Shown in pieces: positions 35,651-43,771 of a DNA stretch of 64,000 nt. The notes below the pieces were generated by a model. It made no database searches. It was given only the letters and a program-made list of their open reading frames with translations, and was not told the origin of the DNA. The stretch is taken from contig NZ_CP120679.1 in assembly GCF_029537375.1 (NCBI RefSeq), positions 2,344,001 through 2,408,000 on the forward strand, written 5' to 3'. Each line of letters begins with the position of its first letter. Positions within the stretch are counted from its first letter, which is position 1. A program made the position numbers and the translations under genes. The DNA comes from Bacillus sp. HSf4 (GTDB taxonomy: Bacteria > Bacillota > Bacilli > Bacillales > Bacillaceae).

Positions 35651-38305
35651 ATGTCAGATCAATTTAACAGCCGCCAGGAACGGCGAAAAGCCCAACAGGG
35701 CAAAAGCAGGTCTAATACTCATACGAAACCCAAGAAAAAGAAGAAAGCAGGACTTTTTAAGAAAATCCTTTTATCTATTTTGATCATTGGCGTCATCGGC
35801 CTGATCGCCGGAGGCGTGACGTTTGCAGTCATGATTGCAGACGCACCGTCGCTTGATGAGTCAAAGCTGAAAACGCCTTACTCATCCATCATTTATGATA
35901 AAAACGGTAAAGAAATAGCAGAAATCGGTGCGGAAAAACGGACATACGTGTCGATCAAAGATATACCCGACACTGTGAAAAACGCTTTTCTCGCCACTGA
36001 AGACGCCCGTTTTTACGACCACCACGGAATCGACCCGATCCGCATCGGGGGAGCGCTTGTCGCAAACCTTGAAGGCGGCTTCGGCTCAGAGGGCGGAAGT
36101 ACGATCACACAGCAGGTCGTGAAAAACTCCCTTCTTTCACATGAAAAAACGGTCAAACGGAAAGTTCAGGAAGTATGGCTTTCATTCCAGCTTGAAAGAA
36201 AATATTCAAAAGACGAAATCCTTGAAATGTATTTAAACCGGATTTATTTCTCGCCGCAAGCCTATGGTGTCGGCAAAGCGGCTGAGCAGTTTTACGGGGT
36301 GAAAGACTTAAACGACTTGACAGTGGAACAGGCTGCAACACTCGCGGGAATGCCGCAGAGCCCGAATAACTACAACCCGATCAAACATCCGGAACAGGCC
36401 GAAAAAAGACGGAATGTCGTTTTAAGCCTGATGAACAAGCATGGCTTCATTTCCGACGCAGACTACAACAAGGCGAAAAAAGTATCGGTGAAAAAAGGCC
36501 TTGTTTCTTCTGAGGAGTATGCAAAATCGACTTCAAACAAATACAGCATGTTCGTTGAACAAGTCGTGGAAGAAGTTGAAGAGAAAGCCAACGTAAATCC
36601 TGGTAAAGACGGATTAAAAATTTACACAACGCTTGATACAGAAGCACAGGACTATGTAAATGAGCTCATGGACGGCGATTTAATCCCGTACACTGATAAA
36701 ATGCAGGCCAGTATCACCCTGCTTGATACGAAAACCGGAGAAATCCGTGCGGTCGGAGGCGGTCGAAATCGAAAGGCCGGCAACTACAACTACGCAACCC
36801 AAGGAAAAACCCAGCCGGGCTCAACGATCAAACCGATCCTTGACTACGGGCCTGTCATTGAAAACAAAAAATGGTCGACTTATGAGCAGATTAAAGATGA
36901 AGAATATACGTATTCAACAGGGACACCGATCCACAACTATGACAACCGCCACAAAGGCTGGATGTCGATGAGAGCGGCGCTTGCCGATTCAAGAAACATC
37001 CCGGCTTTAAAAGCGTTCCAGGCAGCCGGCAAAGAAAACATCGTCAAATTTGCCAGCAACCTCGGCCTTTCGATTGATTCAGATGAATTAGTTGAATCAT
37101 ATGCGATCGGCGGCTTTAAAGATGGTGTGTCTTCTATGGAAATGGCAGGAGCGTACAGCGCCTTCGGCAACAACGGCTATTACAATGCGCCGCACACCGT
37201 CACAGCCGTGGAATTCAGCGACGGTACAAAGCTTGACCTAACGCCTGAATCAAAAGCAGCCATGAGCGATTACACCGCCTACATGATGACGGATATGCTG
37301 AAAACGGCCGTTCAAACGGGAACCGGAACCGCCGCCCAAGTCCCTGGCGTTACAGTGGCCGGGAAAACCGGGACAACGAACTTCCCTGAGGATATCGTCA
37401 ACAAATACGGCTTAAACCCGAACGGTGCAAAAGATTCGTGGTTTGTCGGCTACACACCGCAATATACGGCAGCCGTCTGGACCGGAAAAAAAGGCTACAA
37501 TTCGCTTAATACGAGCGAACAGCAAATCGCCAAGCTCTTGTTTAAAAAGCTGATTACCGAAGTCGACGACGGCAGCGGCTCATTTAAGAAGCCGGACAGC
37601 GTTGTCAAGGCGACCGTCTTAAAAGGATCAAATCCGGCGGTCTTGGCCAGCAGCAATACGCCGAGCGACAAAAAGGTCACCGAATTATTCGTGAAAGGCA
37701 CACAGCCGACGACTGTTTCGAAAAAATATGAGGAAAAAGAAGAAGCTTCCAAGCCGACCGGCTTGAGCGCGGAATATGATGAATCATCAAAAAGCATCAA
37801 GCTGTCATGGTCTTACTCAGGTGAAGACGATGATGACGTCACATTTAAAGTCAAACAGTCTGTCGACGGCGGCGGATACAGCGAGATTCAAAACAGCAGT
37901 GCTAAAGAAGCCGTGATTCCGAACGCGAAAGAAGGATCTGTCTACAGGTTCCAGGTCACAGCCGTCACCGAGGATAATGAAAGCGATCCTGCTTCTGTGA
38001 CGCTTCAAGTCAACGCTGCCAGCGATGATGAATCAAAAGAAGATGAACAGAAACAGCAGGACGATGATAAACAGAAGAATGATCAAGACAAGGACAAACA
38101 AAATAACGGAAACAGCAATCAGCCGGATGACAAAAAGCAGAATCCCGGCGATACGAACAATGGCAACCAAAACCCAGGCAATTCCGACAATAATGGCAGA
38201 AAAGATGATGAAGACCAGGATGATTCTCCTGACAATGGAACGGGCAATGACAAAGATCAAACCAACGATCCCGGAAGCCAGACGGAAACTCAATCCGGCA
38301 CTTAA
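35651..38305 (+). CDS. ponA: Class A penicillin-binding protein PBP1 (PonA)
   Basis: 884 residues. A basic cytoplasmic tail (1-37) leads into one membrane helix (38-62). The GT51 glycosyltransferase carries ATEDARFYDHHG with catalytic Glu near 117. The transpeptidase has SxxK (STIK near 390), SRN near 447 and KTGT near 571. A fibronectin III-like domain (about 715-795) precedes an Asn/Asp/Gln/Lys-rich tail to the end. It is the main wall polymerase and cross-linker; GpsB controls its placement. The tail length varies between species. Confidence 0.97.
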   Translation: MSDQFNSRQERRKAQQGKSRSNTHTKPKKKKKAGLFKKILLSILIIGVIGLIAGGVTFAVMIADAPSLDESKLKTPYSSIIYDKNGKEIAEIGAEKRTYVSIKDIPDTVKNAFLATEDARFYDHHGIDPIRIGGALVANLEGGFGSEGGSTITQQVVKNSLLSHEKTVKRKVQEVWLSFQLERKYSKDEILEMYLNRIYFSPQAYGVGKAAEQFYGVKDLNDLTVEQAATLAGMPQSPNNYNPIKHPEQAEKRRNVVLSLMNKHGFISDADYNKAKKVSVKKGLVSSEEYAKSTSNKYSMFVEQVVEEVEEKANVNPGKDGLKIYTTLDTEAQDYVNELMDGDLIPYTDKMQASITLLDTKTGEIRAVGGGRNRKAGNYNYATQGKTQPGSTIKPILDYGPVIENKKWSTYEQIKDEEYTYSTGTPIHNYDNRHKGWMSMRAALADSRNIPALKAFQAAGKENIVKFASNLGLSIDSDELVESYAIGGFKDGVSSMEMAGAYSAFGNNGYYNAPHTVTAVEFSDGTKLDLTPESKAAMSDYTAYMMTDMLKTAVQTGTGTAAQVPGVTVAGKTGTTNFPEDIVNKYGLNPNGAKDSWFVGYTPQYTAAVWTGKKGYNSLNTSEQQIAKLLFKKLITEVDDGSGSFKKPDSVVKATVLKGSNPAVLASSNTPSDKKVTELFVKGTQPTTVSKKYEEKEEASKPTGLSAEYDESSKSIKLSWSYSGEDDDDVTFKVKQSVDGGGYSEIQNSSAKEAVIPNAKEGSVYRFQVTAVTEDNESDPASVTLQVNAASDDESKEDEQKQQDDDKQKNDQDKDKQNNGNSNQPDDKKQNPGDTNNGNQNPGNSDNNGRKDDEDQDDSPDNGTGNDKDQTNDPGSQTETQSGT

Positions 38306-38344
38306 ACATAAAGACCACTCACAACGTGTGAGTGGTCTTTATTT
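38306..38344. terminator. Bidirectional terminator ponA / ypoC
   Basis: AAAGACCACTCACA / TGTGAGTGGTCTTT with a 3-nt loop, between convergent genes. Confidence 0.88.
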
Positions 38345-38833
38345 ATTCATCGCCGCATATTTATAAAACTGTTTTTTCATTTCCGTAAACAGTTCGTCAA
38401 GCTGAATAAAACAATGATATTGAGTCGGCTTGAGCAGGATAAATTCGAGCCGCTCCGTCCAATTGATCGGCTTGACGGGAAAATGTTTTTCAATGAGTGA
38501 CTCCCAGTTCAGCGTAGTCACAGGCTCCCCCATCGTCCAATGGAAGCATGCGATCAAACAGCATATCCCGCCAAGCATCTCATCCTGGCTGCATCTCGAC
38601 TTCCTCGTTTGAAATACGGGGAGAAGCCTTTCTTTCGTATTCTCCCAAATGTCAAAAAGGAGCGGCACCCATTCCTGCTGATCTTTCCATGGTTTGTGCG
38701 CCCCTTCTTCCGGCGAGAAATCAAAGTGGAGCGGATTTGCTGAAAGCACCGCAAACCGGTCACCGTTTACAGGTTTTCGGGCGCGTTCTCTCAACGTTTT
38801 TTCATAGGCATCTAACAGCGATACACTTGTCAC
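38339..38833 (-). CDS. ypoC: Conserved protein YpoC
   Basis: 164 residues, soluble, with NWTERLEFILLKP near residue 125 and several Trp. No known domain. GTG at 38833 overlaps the nth TGA as GTGA, so translation is coupled to nth. Position identical to B. subtilis. Function unknown. Confidence 0.8.
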   Translation of the reverse strand: MTSVSLLDAYEKTLRERARKPVNGDRFAVLSANPLHFDFSPEEGAHKPWKDQQEWVPLLFDIWENTKERLLPVFQTRKSRCSQDEMLGGICCLIACFHWTMGEPVTTLNWESLIEKHFPVKPINWTERLEFILLKPTQYHCFIQLDELFTEMKKQFYKYAAMNK

Positions 38834-39492
38834 GGCAGCTTCACCAGCCCTTTTTTATACCGTTTCTGCCCTTCCCTGCACAAAGAAAACAGCGGACATG
38901 TTTCACATTGCGGCCTTTGCGCCTTGCAGTGGTAACGTCCGAAAAAAATGAGCCGATGATGGGTGACCGACCATTCGGACTCAGGTATTTTTTTCATCAA
39001 CGTTTTTTCCACTTCTGTGACTGAATCTTTCCAGCGGCAAAAGCCGAGCCTTTTTGACACGCGCTCGACATGTGTGTCCACGGCGATCGCCGGAACGCCG
39101 AAGGCAACGGAAACGACGACATTGGCGGTTTTTCTCCCGACGCCCGGCAGCTTTACCAGCTCGTCCCTGTCGCGCGGAACGTCTCCTCCGTATTCTTCAA
39201 GCAGCATTTTGCAGAGCTTTTGGATATTTTTCGCTTTATTGCGGTACAAGCCGATCGATCTGATATCCTGCTGAAGCTCTTCAAGCGGGACGGCTAGATA
39301 ATCTTCAGGCTTTTTATATTTTTTAAAAAGCGTTTTTGTCACCTTATTGACCAGGGCATCTGTGCATTGTGCCGATAAAGCGACGGCGATGACAAGTTCA
39401 AATGGATTGTCGTGGACCAGTTCGCATTCAGCATGCGGAAACATGTCACCTATGGTTTCTAAACAATACTCGATTTGTTTTTTCGTTAACAT
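38830..39492 (-). CDS. nth: Endonuclease III
   Basis: 220 residues. Helix-hairpin-helix LPGVGRKTANVV near residue 112 carries the catalytic Lys, and VDTHVERVSKRLG near 137 the Asp. The 4Fe-4S cluster motif is C-x6-C-x2-C-x5-C at the C-terminus (residues 187-203). It removes oxidised pyrimidines and cuts the abasic site. AAAGGTGAAGAG precedes the ATG. dnaD ends 18 bp upstream on the same strand. Confidence 0.97.
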   Translation of the reverse strand: MLTKKQIEYCLETIGDMFPHAECELVHDNPFELVIAVALSAQCTDALVNKVTKTLFKKYKKPEDYLAVPLEELQQDIRSIGLYRNKAKNIQKLCKMLLEEYGGDVPRDRDELVKLPGVGRKTANVVVSVAFGVPAIAVDTHVERVSKRLGFCRWKDSVTEVEKTLMKKIPESEWSVTHHRLIFFGRYHCKAQRPQCETCPLFSLCREGQKRYKKGLVKLP

Positions 39493-39509
39493 CTCTTCAC
39501 CTTTTCACT

Positions 39510-40205
39510 TTAATGTTCAAGCCAATTGTAAAAAGGAACCTGTCTTGTATACTCCTTTTGATCGCTTTGCCGTGGCGCCTTCCGCCTGAATTTTTGGCTG
39601 TAGCTTGCGGCTTGTTCAACTGTTGTGATTCCGTTTTTCTTCCATTCGAAAAGAATGCGGTCGATATAGCGGAAATTCAATTTCCCCAACATGACGGCCT
39701 CTTTCAGCGCCTGCTTAATCATCTGCACATCGTGGTGATCCTGGTCAAGCCAGATGCTGAGCGTCTCGCATTCCAACGGAGACAAAGGTCTTGCAAACTC
39801 TTCTTCAAAAATCGTGTAGAGGCTTTTTTCTTCCCCTCTATTCTGTTCGTGCTGTTTTTCCTTCTCCTCCATTTCGAGATAATCAAACAGCTTGCCCCAA
39901 AGAGGCTCAAGCGAATATTTTTCATACTTGATGCCATTCTGGTCTTCGCATTCTTCTATATAGATAAAGCCTTTTTGGATAAACATCCTCAGCATATTCA
40001 TGCATTGTTCGGTGGCGATCGTCATCGTTTTGCTCAACTCTTCGGGAGTTGGAAACAAAGAGCCTCTTTCCACATGCATTTTGATGTTTAACAGCAGCAT
40101 AAACTCTGTTTCATTCAGACCAAGCTCACGGTAATTGCTGAAGAGCAGATGAGGAATGCTGACAGATCCCATTTCCTGCATCTTGATAAATTGCTGTTTT
40201 TTCAT
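39510..40205 (-). CDS. dnaD: Primosomal replication initiation protein DnaD
   Basis: 231 residues: an N-terminal winged helix (to about 115) and a C-terminal DDBH2 domain with YTIFEEEFARPLSPLECE near 140 and the YIDRILFEWKKNGI motif near 195. It loads helicase at oriC and at stalled forks together with DnaB and DnaI. GAGGTG precedes the ATG at 40205. Between asnS and nth, as in B. subtilis. Confidence 0.96.
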   Translation of the reverse strand: MKKQQFIKMQEMGSVSIPHLLFSNYRELGLNETEFMLLLNIKMHVERGSLFPTPEELSKTMTIATEQCMNMLRMFIQKGFIYIEECEDQNGIKYEKYSLEPLWGKLFDYLEMEEKEKQHEQNRGEEKSLYTIFEEEFARPLSPLECETLSIWLDQDHHDVQMIKQALKEAVMLGKLNFRYIDRILFEWKKNGITTVEQAASYSQKFRRKAPRQSDQKEYTRQVPFYNWLEH

Positions 40206-40237
40206 TTGATACACCTCTTACCTTCCAGTATATCATG

Positions 40238-40277
40238 GATGACTGTGAAAAAGTCTCCTGTAAAAGCAGGAGACTTT
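40238..40277 (-). terminator. Terminator between asnS and dnaD
   Basis: AAAGTCTCCTG / CAGGAGACTTT with T-runs on both sides; on the minus strand it follows asnS and may give partial readthrough to dnaD. Confidence 0.8.
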
Positions 40278-40280
40278 TTT

Positions 40281-41573
40281 TTAAGGATATAAGCGATTTA
40301 AGAGTCTTGGGAACGGAATCGTTTCGCGTACGTGCGGCGCGCCGCTGATCCAGGCCACCGTCCGCTCCAATCCGAGGCCGAAGCCTGAGTGCGGAACAGA
40401 ACCATATTTTCGCAATTCCGCATACCATTGATAAGCGTCAGATTCTAAACCGTGTTCTTTCAGCCGCGCTTCAAGAAGCTCAAGATCATGGATGCGTTCT
40501 GACCCGCCGATGATTTCACCATAGCCTTCCGGTGCGATCAAATCGGCGCATAACACAACATCCTCTCTGTCAGGCGCAGGCTGCATATAAAACGGTTTTA
40601 ATGATGTCGGATAATGTGTGATGAACACAGGCTTGTCATAGCTTTCGGCAATCGCCGTCTCATGAGGCGCCCCAAAGTCATCTCCCCATTCAATATCATC
40701 AAACCCTTTTTCCTTCAGGAACTGAACCGCTTCATCATAGGTGATTCGCGGAAACGGCACTTTGATCTGTTCAAGTTTGGACGTGTCCCTTCCGAGCGTA
40801 TTCAGCTCGATTTTGCAGTTTTCAAGCACGCTTTGAACGATAAAAGAGACGTAACTTTCCTGAACTTCGAGGTTTTCATTGAACTCGACAAAAGCCATTT
40901 CAGGCTCGATCATCCAAAATTCGATCAGATGGCGCTTCGTTTTGGATTTTTCCGCTCTGAACGTCGGTCCGAATGAGAAGACTTTTCCTAAAGCCATTGC
41001 AGCGGCTTCCATATAAAGCTGGCCGCTTTGGGACAGATAAGCGTCTTCATCAAAATACTTCGTCGCAAAAAGCTCTGTCGTTCCTTCAGGAGCGCTTCCG
41101 GTCAGAATCGGCGGATCGACTTTGACAAAGCCTTCCTTATTGAAAAACTCATATGTAGCGCGAATGATTTCGTTGCGGATTTTCATGGTCGCATGCTGCC
41201 GTTTTGATCTGAGCCACAGATGTCTGTGATCCATCAAAAACTCAGTTCCGTGTTCTTTAGGTGTGATCGGGTAGTCCTTCGCTTCATGAATGATTTCAAG
41301 CGAAGTCACGGCAAGCTCGAATCCGAGAGGTGAACGCTCGTCTTCTTTGACAATGCCCTTCACATATAAAGAGGTTTCCTGTGTGACCGTTTTAGCGGTT
41401 TGAAACACCTCTTCAGCCACTTCAGCCTTAACGACGACGCCTTGGATAAAGCCTGTTCCGTCTCTAAGCTGTAAAAACGCAATTTTACCGCTTGAACGTT
41501 TGTTCGCGATCCAAGCGCCGATTGTCACTTCTTCACCAACATGTTTGTACACTTGGTTGATTGTTGTTTTCAC
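40281..41573 (-). CDS. asnS: Asparaginyl-tRNA synthetase
   Basis: 430 residues, class IIb aaRS. The N-terminal OB-fold anticodon-binding domain (to about 110) has [16 protein letters not shown]. Motif 2 is [19 protein letters not shown] near residue 210, motif 3 [12 protein letters not shown] near 400. It charges tRNA-Asn with asparagine. GTG at 41573 follows GGAGGG. The leader holds a hairpin but no T-box sequence. Confidence 0.96.
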   Translation of the reverse strand: MKTTINQVYKHVGEEVTIGAWIANKRSSGKIAFLQLRDGTGFIQGVVVKAEVAEEVFQTAKTVTQETSLYVKGIVKEDERSPLGFELAVTSLEIIHEAKDYPITPKEHGTEFLMDHRHLWLRSKRQHATMKIRNEIIRATYEFFNKEGFVKVDPPILTGSAPEGTTELFATKYFDEDAYLSQSGQLYMEAAAMALGKVFSFGPTFRAEKSKTKRHLIEFWMIEPEMAFVEFNENLEVQESYVSFIVQSVLENCKIELNTLGRDTSKLEQIKVPFPRITYDEAVQFLKEKGFDDIEWGDDFGAPHETAIAESYDKPVFITHYPTSLKPFYMQPAPDREDVVLCADLIAPEGYGEIIGGSERIHDLELLEARLKEHGLESDAYQWYAELRKYGSVPHSGFGLGLERTVAWISGAPHVRETIPFPRLLNRLYP

Positions 41574-41639
41574 TATCGTTTCCCTCCAAAACACGAGAAA
41601 AAGGGTCTCTCCCTTTTCTCTCTGACATCCATAACGTAT

Positions 41640-41669
41640 ATTATACCTTTTTTGAACGGATCAGGTCAA
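41640..41669 (-). promoter_or_regulatory. Promoter of asnS
   Basis: Minus-strand TTGACC (41664-41669), 18-bp spacer, TATAAT (41640-41645). Confidence 0.8.
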
Positions 41670-41694
41670 TGCAGTTCAGACCCGGAGTCGGTGC

Positions 41695-41732
41695 CGCAAA
41701 AAAGCGTCCGGGCAGACGGACGCTTTTATTGC
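41695..41732 (-). terminator. Terminator of aspB
   Basis: On the minus strand, AAAAGCGTCCG / CGGACGCTTTTTT. Confidence 0.85.
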
Positions 41733-41733
41733 C

Positions 41734-42918
41734 TTAGCGGCTGTGATTGACGACAAAGCGGCGGATTCGCTTTACCGCTTCTTCCAAAAGTGACAGGGAT
41801 GTGGCATATGACAAACGGATATTATCCGGTGCGCCAAACCCTGATCCGGGAACAATCGCGACTTTCTCCTCTTCAAGAAGCGCTTCTGCAAACGTATCGA
41901 CGCTCGCAAAACCGCAGGCTTCAGCTGCCTGTTTCGCATTCGGGAACAAGTAGAAAGCCCCTTCAGGCTTAAGGCAATTCAATCCAGGAATGTCGATCAG
42001 CAGTTCATATACTTTGTTGAGCCGTTCTTCAAATGCTTTTCTCATTTCTTCCACAGGCTCTGACGGACCATTATATGCGGCAATGGCTCCGTATTGGGCG
42101 ACTGATGTCGGATTTGAAGTGCTGTGGCTGGCAAGGTTTGTCATCGCCTTAATGACGGTTTCGTTTCCTGCGGCATAGCCGATTCTCCATCCTGTCATAC
42201 TGTGCGATTTTGAAACGCCGTTGATGATGATCGTTTGATTTTTAAGCTCGGGAGAAAGCTGTGCGATCGACACATGTTTTTTCCCGCCGTATATCAGTTT
42301 TTCATATATTTCATCGGAGACGATTAAAATATTGCGGCGGAGACACACTTCACCGAGGGCTTTCAGCTCGTCTTCGGTATACATCATGCCCGTCGGGTTG
42401 CTTGGAGAATTGATGATCACCGCTTTTGTTTTTTCCGTTACGGCCTCTTCGAGCTGCTCCGGAGAAATTTTGAAGCTGTTTTCTTCAAGCCCTTCCACAA
42501 ATACAGGCTTGCCGCCTGCAAGCTTCACCTGTTCAGGGTAGCTTACCCAATACGGCGTCGGAATGATCACTTCATCTTCCTCATCCAGCAGCACTTGAAA
42601 AAGTGTGTAAAGAGCATGTTTTGCACCTGTGCAGACAATGATTTCAGACAGGCTGTATTCGATTCCCTGATCGCGCTTGAATTTTTCGCTGATGCTTTCT
42701 TTAAGCGCGAGAAGACCGCCGGACGGCGTATATTTTGTGTGCCCTTCATTCATGGAACGGACAGCCGCGTCAATGATGTGCTGCGGTGTATTAAAGTCCG
42801 GCTCTCCGGCGCCAAGGCCGATCACATCGTGTCCTGCCGCTTTTAATTCTTTCGCTTTTGCAGTGATTGCCAATGTTGCAGACGGTGTTAACGCTGATAC
42901 TCTTTTAGCTAGATTCAA
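41734..42918 (-). CDS. aspB: Aspartate aminotransferase AspB
   Basis: 394 residues, class I PLP aminotransferase. SPSNPTG near residue 170 and the Schiff-base lysine in NGVSKSHSMTGWRIGY near 238 are visible. It interconverts aspartate/2-oxoglutarate and oxaloacetate/glutamate. TTG at 42918 lies 8 bp after AGGGGG. Next to asnS, whose amino acid (asparagine) derives from aspartate. Confidence 0.94.
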   Translation of the reverse strand: MNLAKRVSALTPSATLAITAKAKELKAAGHDVIGLGAGEPDFNTPQHIIDAAVRSMNEGHTKYTPSGGLLALKESISEKFKRDQGIEYSLSEIIVCTGAKHALYTLFQVLLDEEDEVIIPTPYWVSYPEQVKLAGGKPVFVEGLEENSFKISPEQLEEAVTEKTKAVIINSPSNPTGMMYTEDELKALGEVCLRRNILIVSDEIYEKLIYGGKKHVSIAQLSPELKNQTIIINGVSKSHSMTGWRIGYAAGNETVIKAMTNLASHSTSNPTSVAQYGAIAAYNGPSEPVEEMRKAFEERLNKVYELLIDIPGLNCLKPEGAFYLFPNAKQAAEACGFASVDTFAEALLEEEKVAIVPGSGFGAPDNIRLSYATSLSLLEEAVKRIRRFVVNHSR

Positions 42919-42940
42919 CTTGATTTCCCCCTGTTTCATC

Positions 42941-43426
42941 TTATGGCGTAATATTTTTGTGAATTTTTCCGTTTATAAAGTCCACATAACTTAAACTGTA
43001 CTGCCCATCTTGATTTAAGTATGTAACTTCCCACAATAGCACATTGCCTTCCCTTGCCAAGTGCACCTCTTGAAGCGATGACATCAGACCTTTATCCTGG
43101 ACCGCTTTTGCGGCCTGGCGGCTTGTGATGCCATCCGATGCGTTTTTAACTATCGTTTTCTGCTTTTTGTCAGCCGGTACCCAAACGTACATTTTTTCGC
43201 CTTTTTTATTTTTGCCTATGACGATGTACTGCTTTTCTTTGCCGACAAATGTTTCTACATTGTCAACTTCTTTTAAGCCGGCTTCCTTTTTCGCCGTTTC
43301 AGCAGCTTCTTCATGGCCGCTTTCCTTTTGGCTCATTGCTGTCTGGTAGACATTCGCCCCCGTAAGAATGGCCGTTACAAAGATAATACCAAATATCAGT
43401 ATGAAAATTAATGTTTTTTTGCCCAT
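42941..43426 (-). CDS. ypmB: Membrane-anchored PepSY-like protein YpmB
   Basis: 161 residues. One N-terminal membrane helix (LIFILIFGIIFVTAIL near residues 5-20), then an extracellular region with VGKEKQYIVIGKN and VTYLNQDGQYSLSYVDF repeats typical of PepSY/DUF5590. Function unknown, likely outside the membrane. AGGAGG precedes the ATG. It sits between ypmA and aspB. Confidence 0.85.
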   Translation of the reverse strand: MGKKTLIFILIFGIIFVTAILTGANVYQTAMSQKESGHEEAAETAKKEAGLKEVDNVETFVGKEKQYIVIGKNKKGEKMYVWVPADKKQKTIVKNASDGITSRQAAKAVQDKGLMSSLQEVHLAREGNVLLWEVTYLNQDGQYSLSYVDFINGKIHKNITP

Positions 43427-43434
43427 TTTTCCTC

Positions 43435-43605
43435 CTATGTACGATAAATTGTAAAAATGGCCTGTTTTTGATCCTCTTCGTCAAGGGCGAGTCCAAACAT
43501 TAAATCATCCCGTTTGAGCGTCCGGTTTAACAGATCGACGATTTTGTAAAGATCTTCTGAGTGCTGCACACTGACGGTTGAAAGAATTTCAATTTTATTG
43601 TCCAT
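43435..43605 (-). CDS. ypmA: DUF4264 protein YpmA
   Basis: 56 residues, the exact length of B. subtilis YpmA, with VDLLNRTLKRDDLMFGL. Function unknown. GGAGGTATTTGAAT precedes the ATG. It ends 8 bp before ypmB starts, so the two are co-transcribed. Confidence 0.85.
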   Translation of the reverse strand: MDNKIEILSTVSVQHSEDLYKIVDLLNRTLKRDDLMFGLALDEEDQKQAIFTIYRT

Positions 43606-43741
43606 ATTCAAATACCTCCGAGACGAAACAATTATTGTCATTCATACTCTGTCTGGCATAAGCCATACTAGTTGTTACAACGGGAATCCCGTTTTAGATA
43701 GACAGCCAAAAAATAAACCTTAATCCACACCATTTTTTCAA

Positions 43742-43768
43742 GAGGAGCCGCTTTGATGCGGCTTTTTA
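43742..43768 (+). terminator. Terminator-like hairpin near the dinG 3' end
   Basis: AGCCGC / GCGGCT with TTTGAT loop. The T-run (TTTTTA) is on the plus strand, where no gene precedes it; on the minus strand it lies just after the dinG stop without a good T-run. Confidence 0.5.
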
Positions 43769-43771
43769 CAT

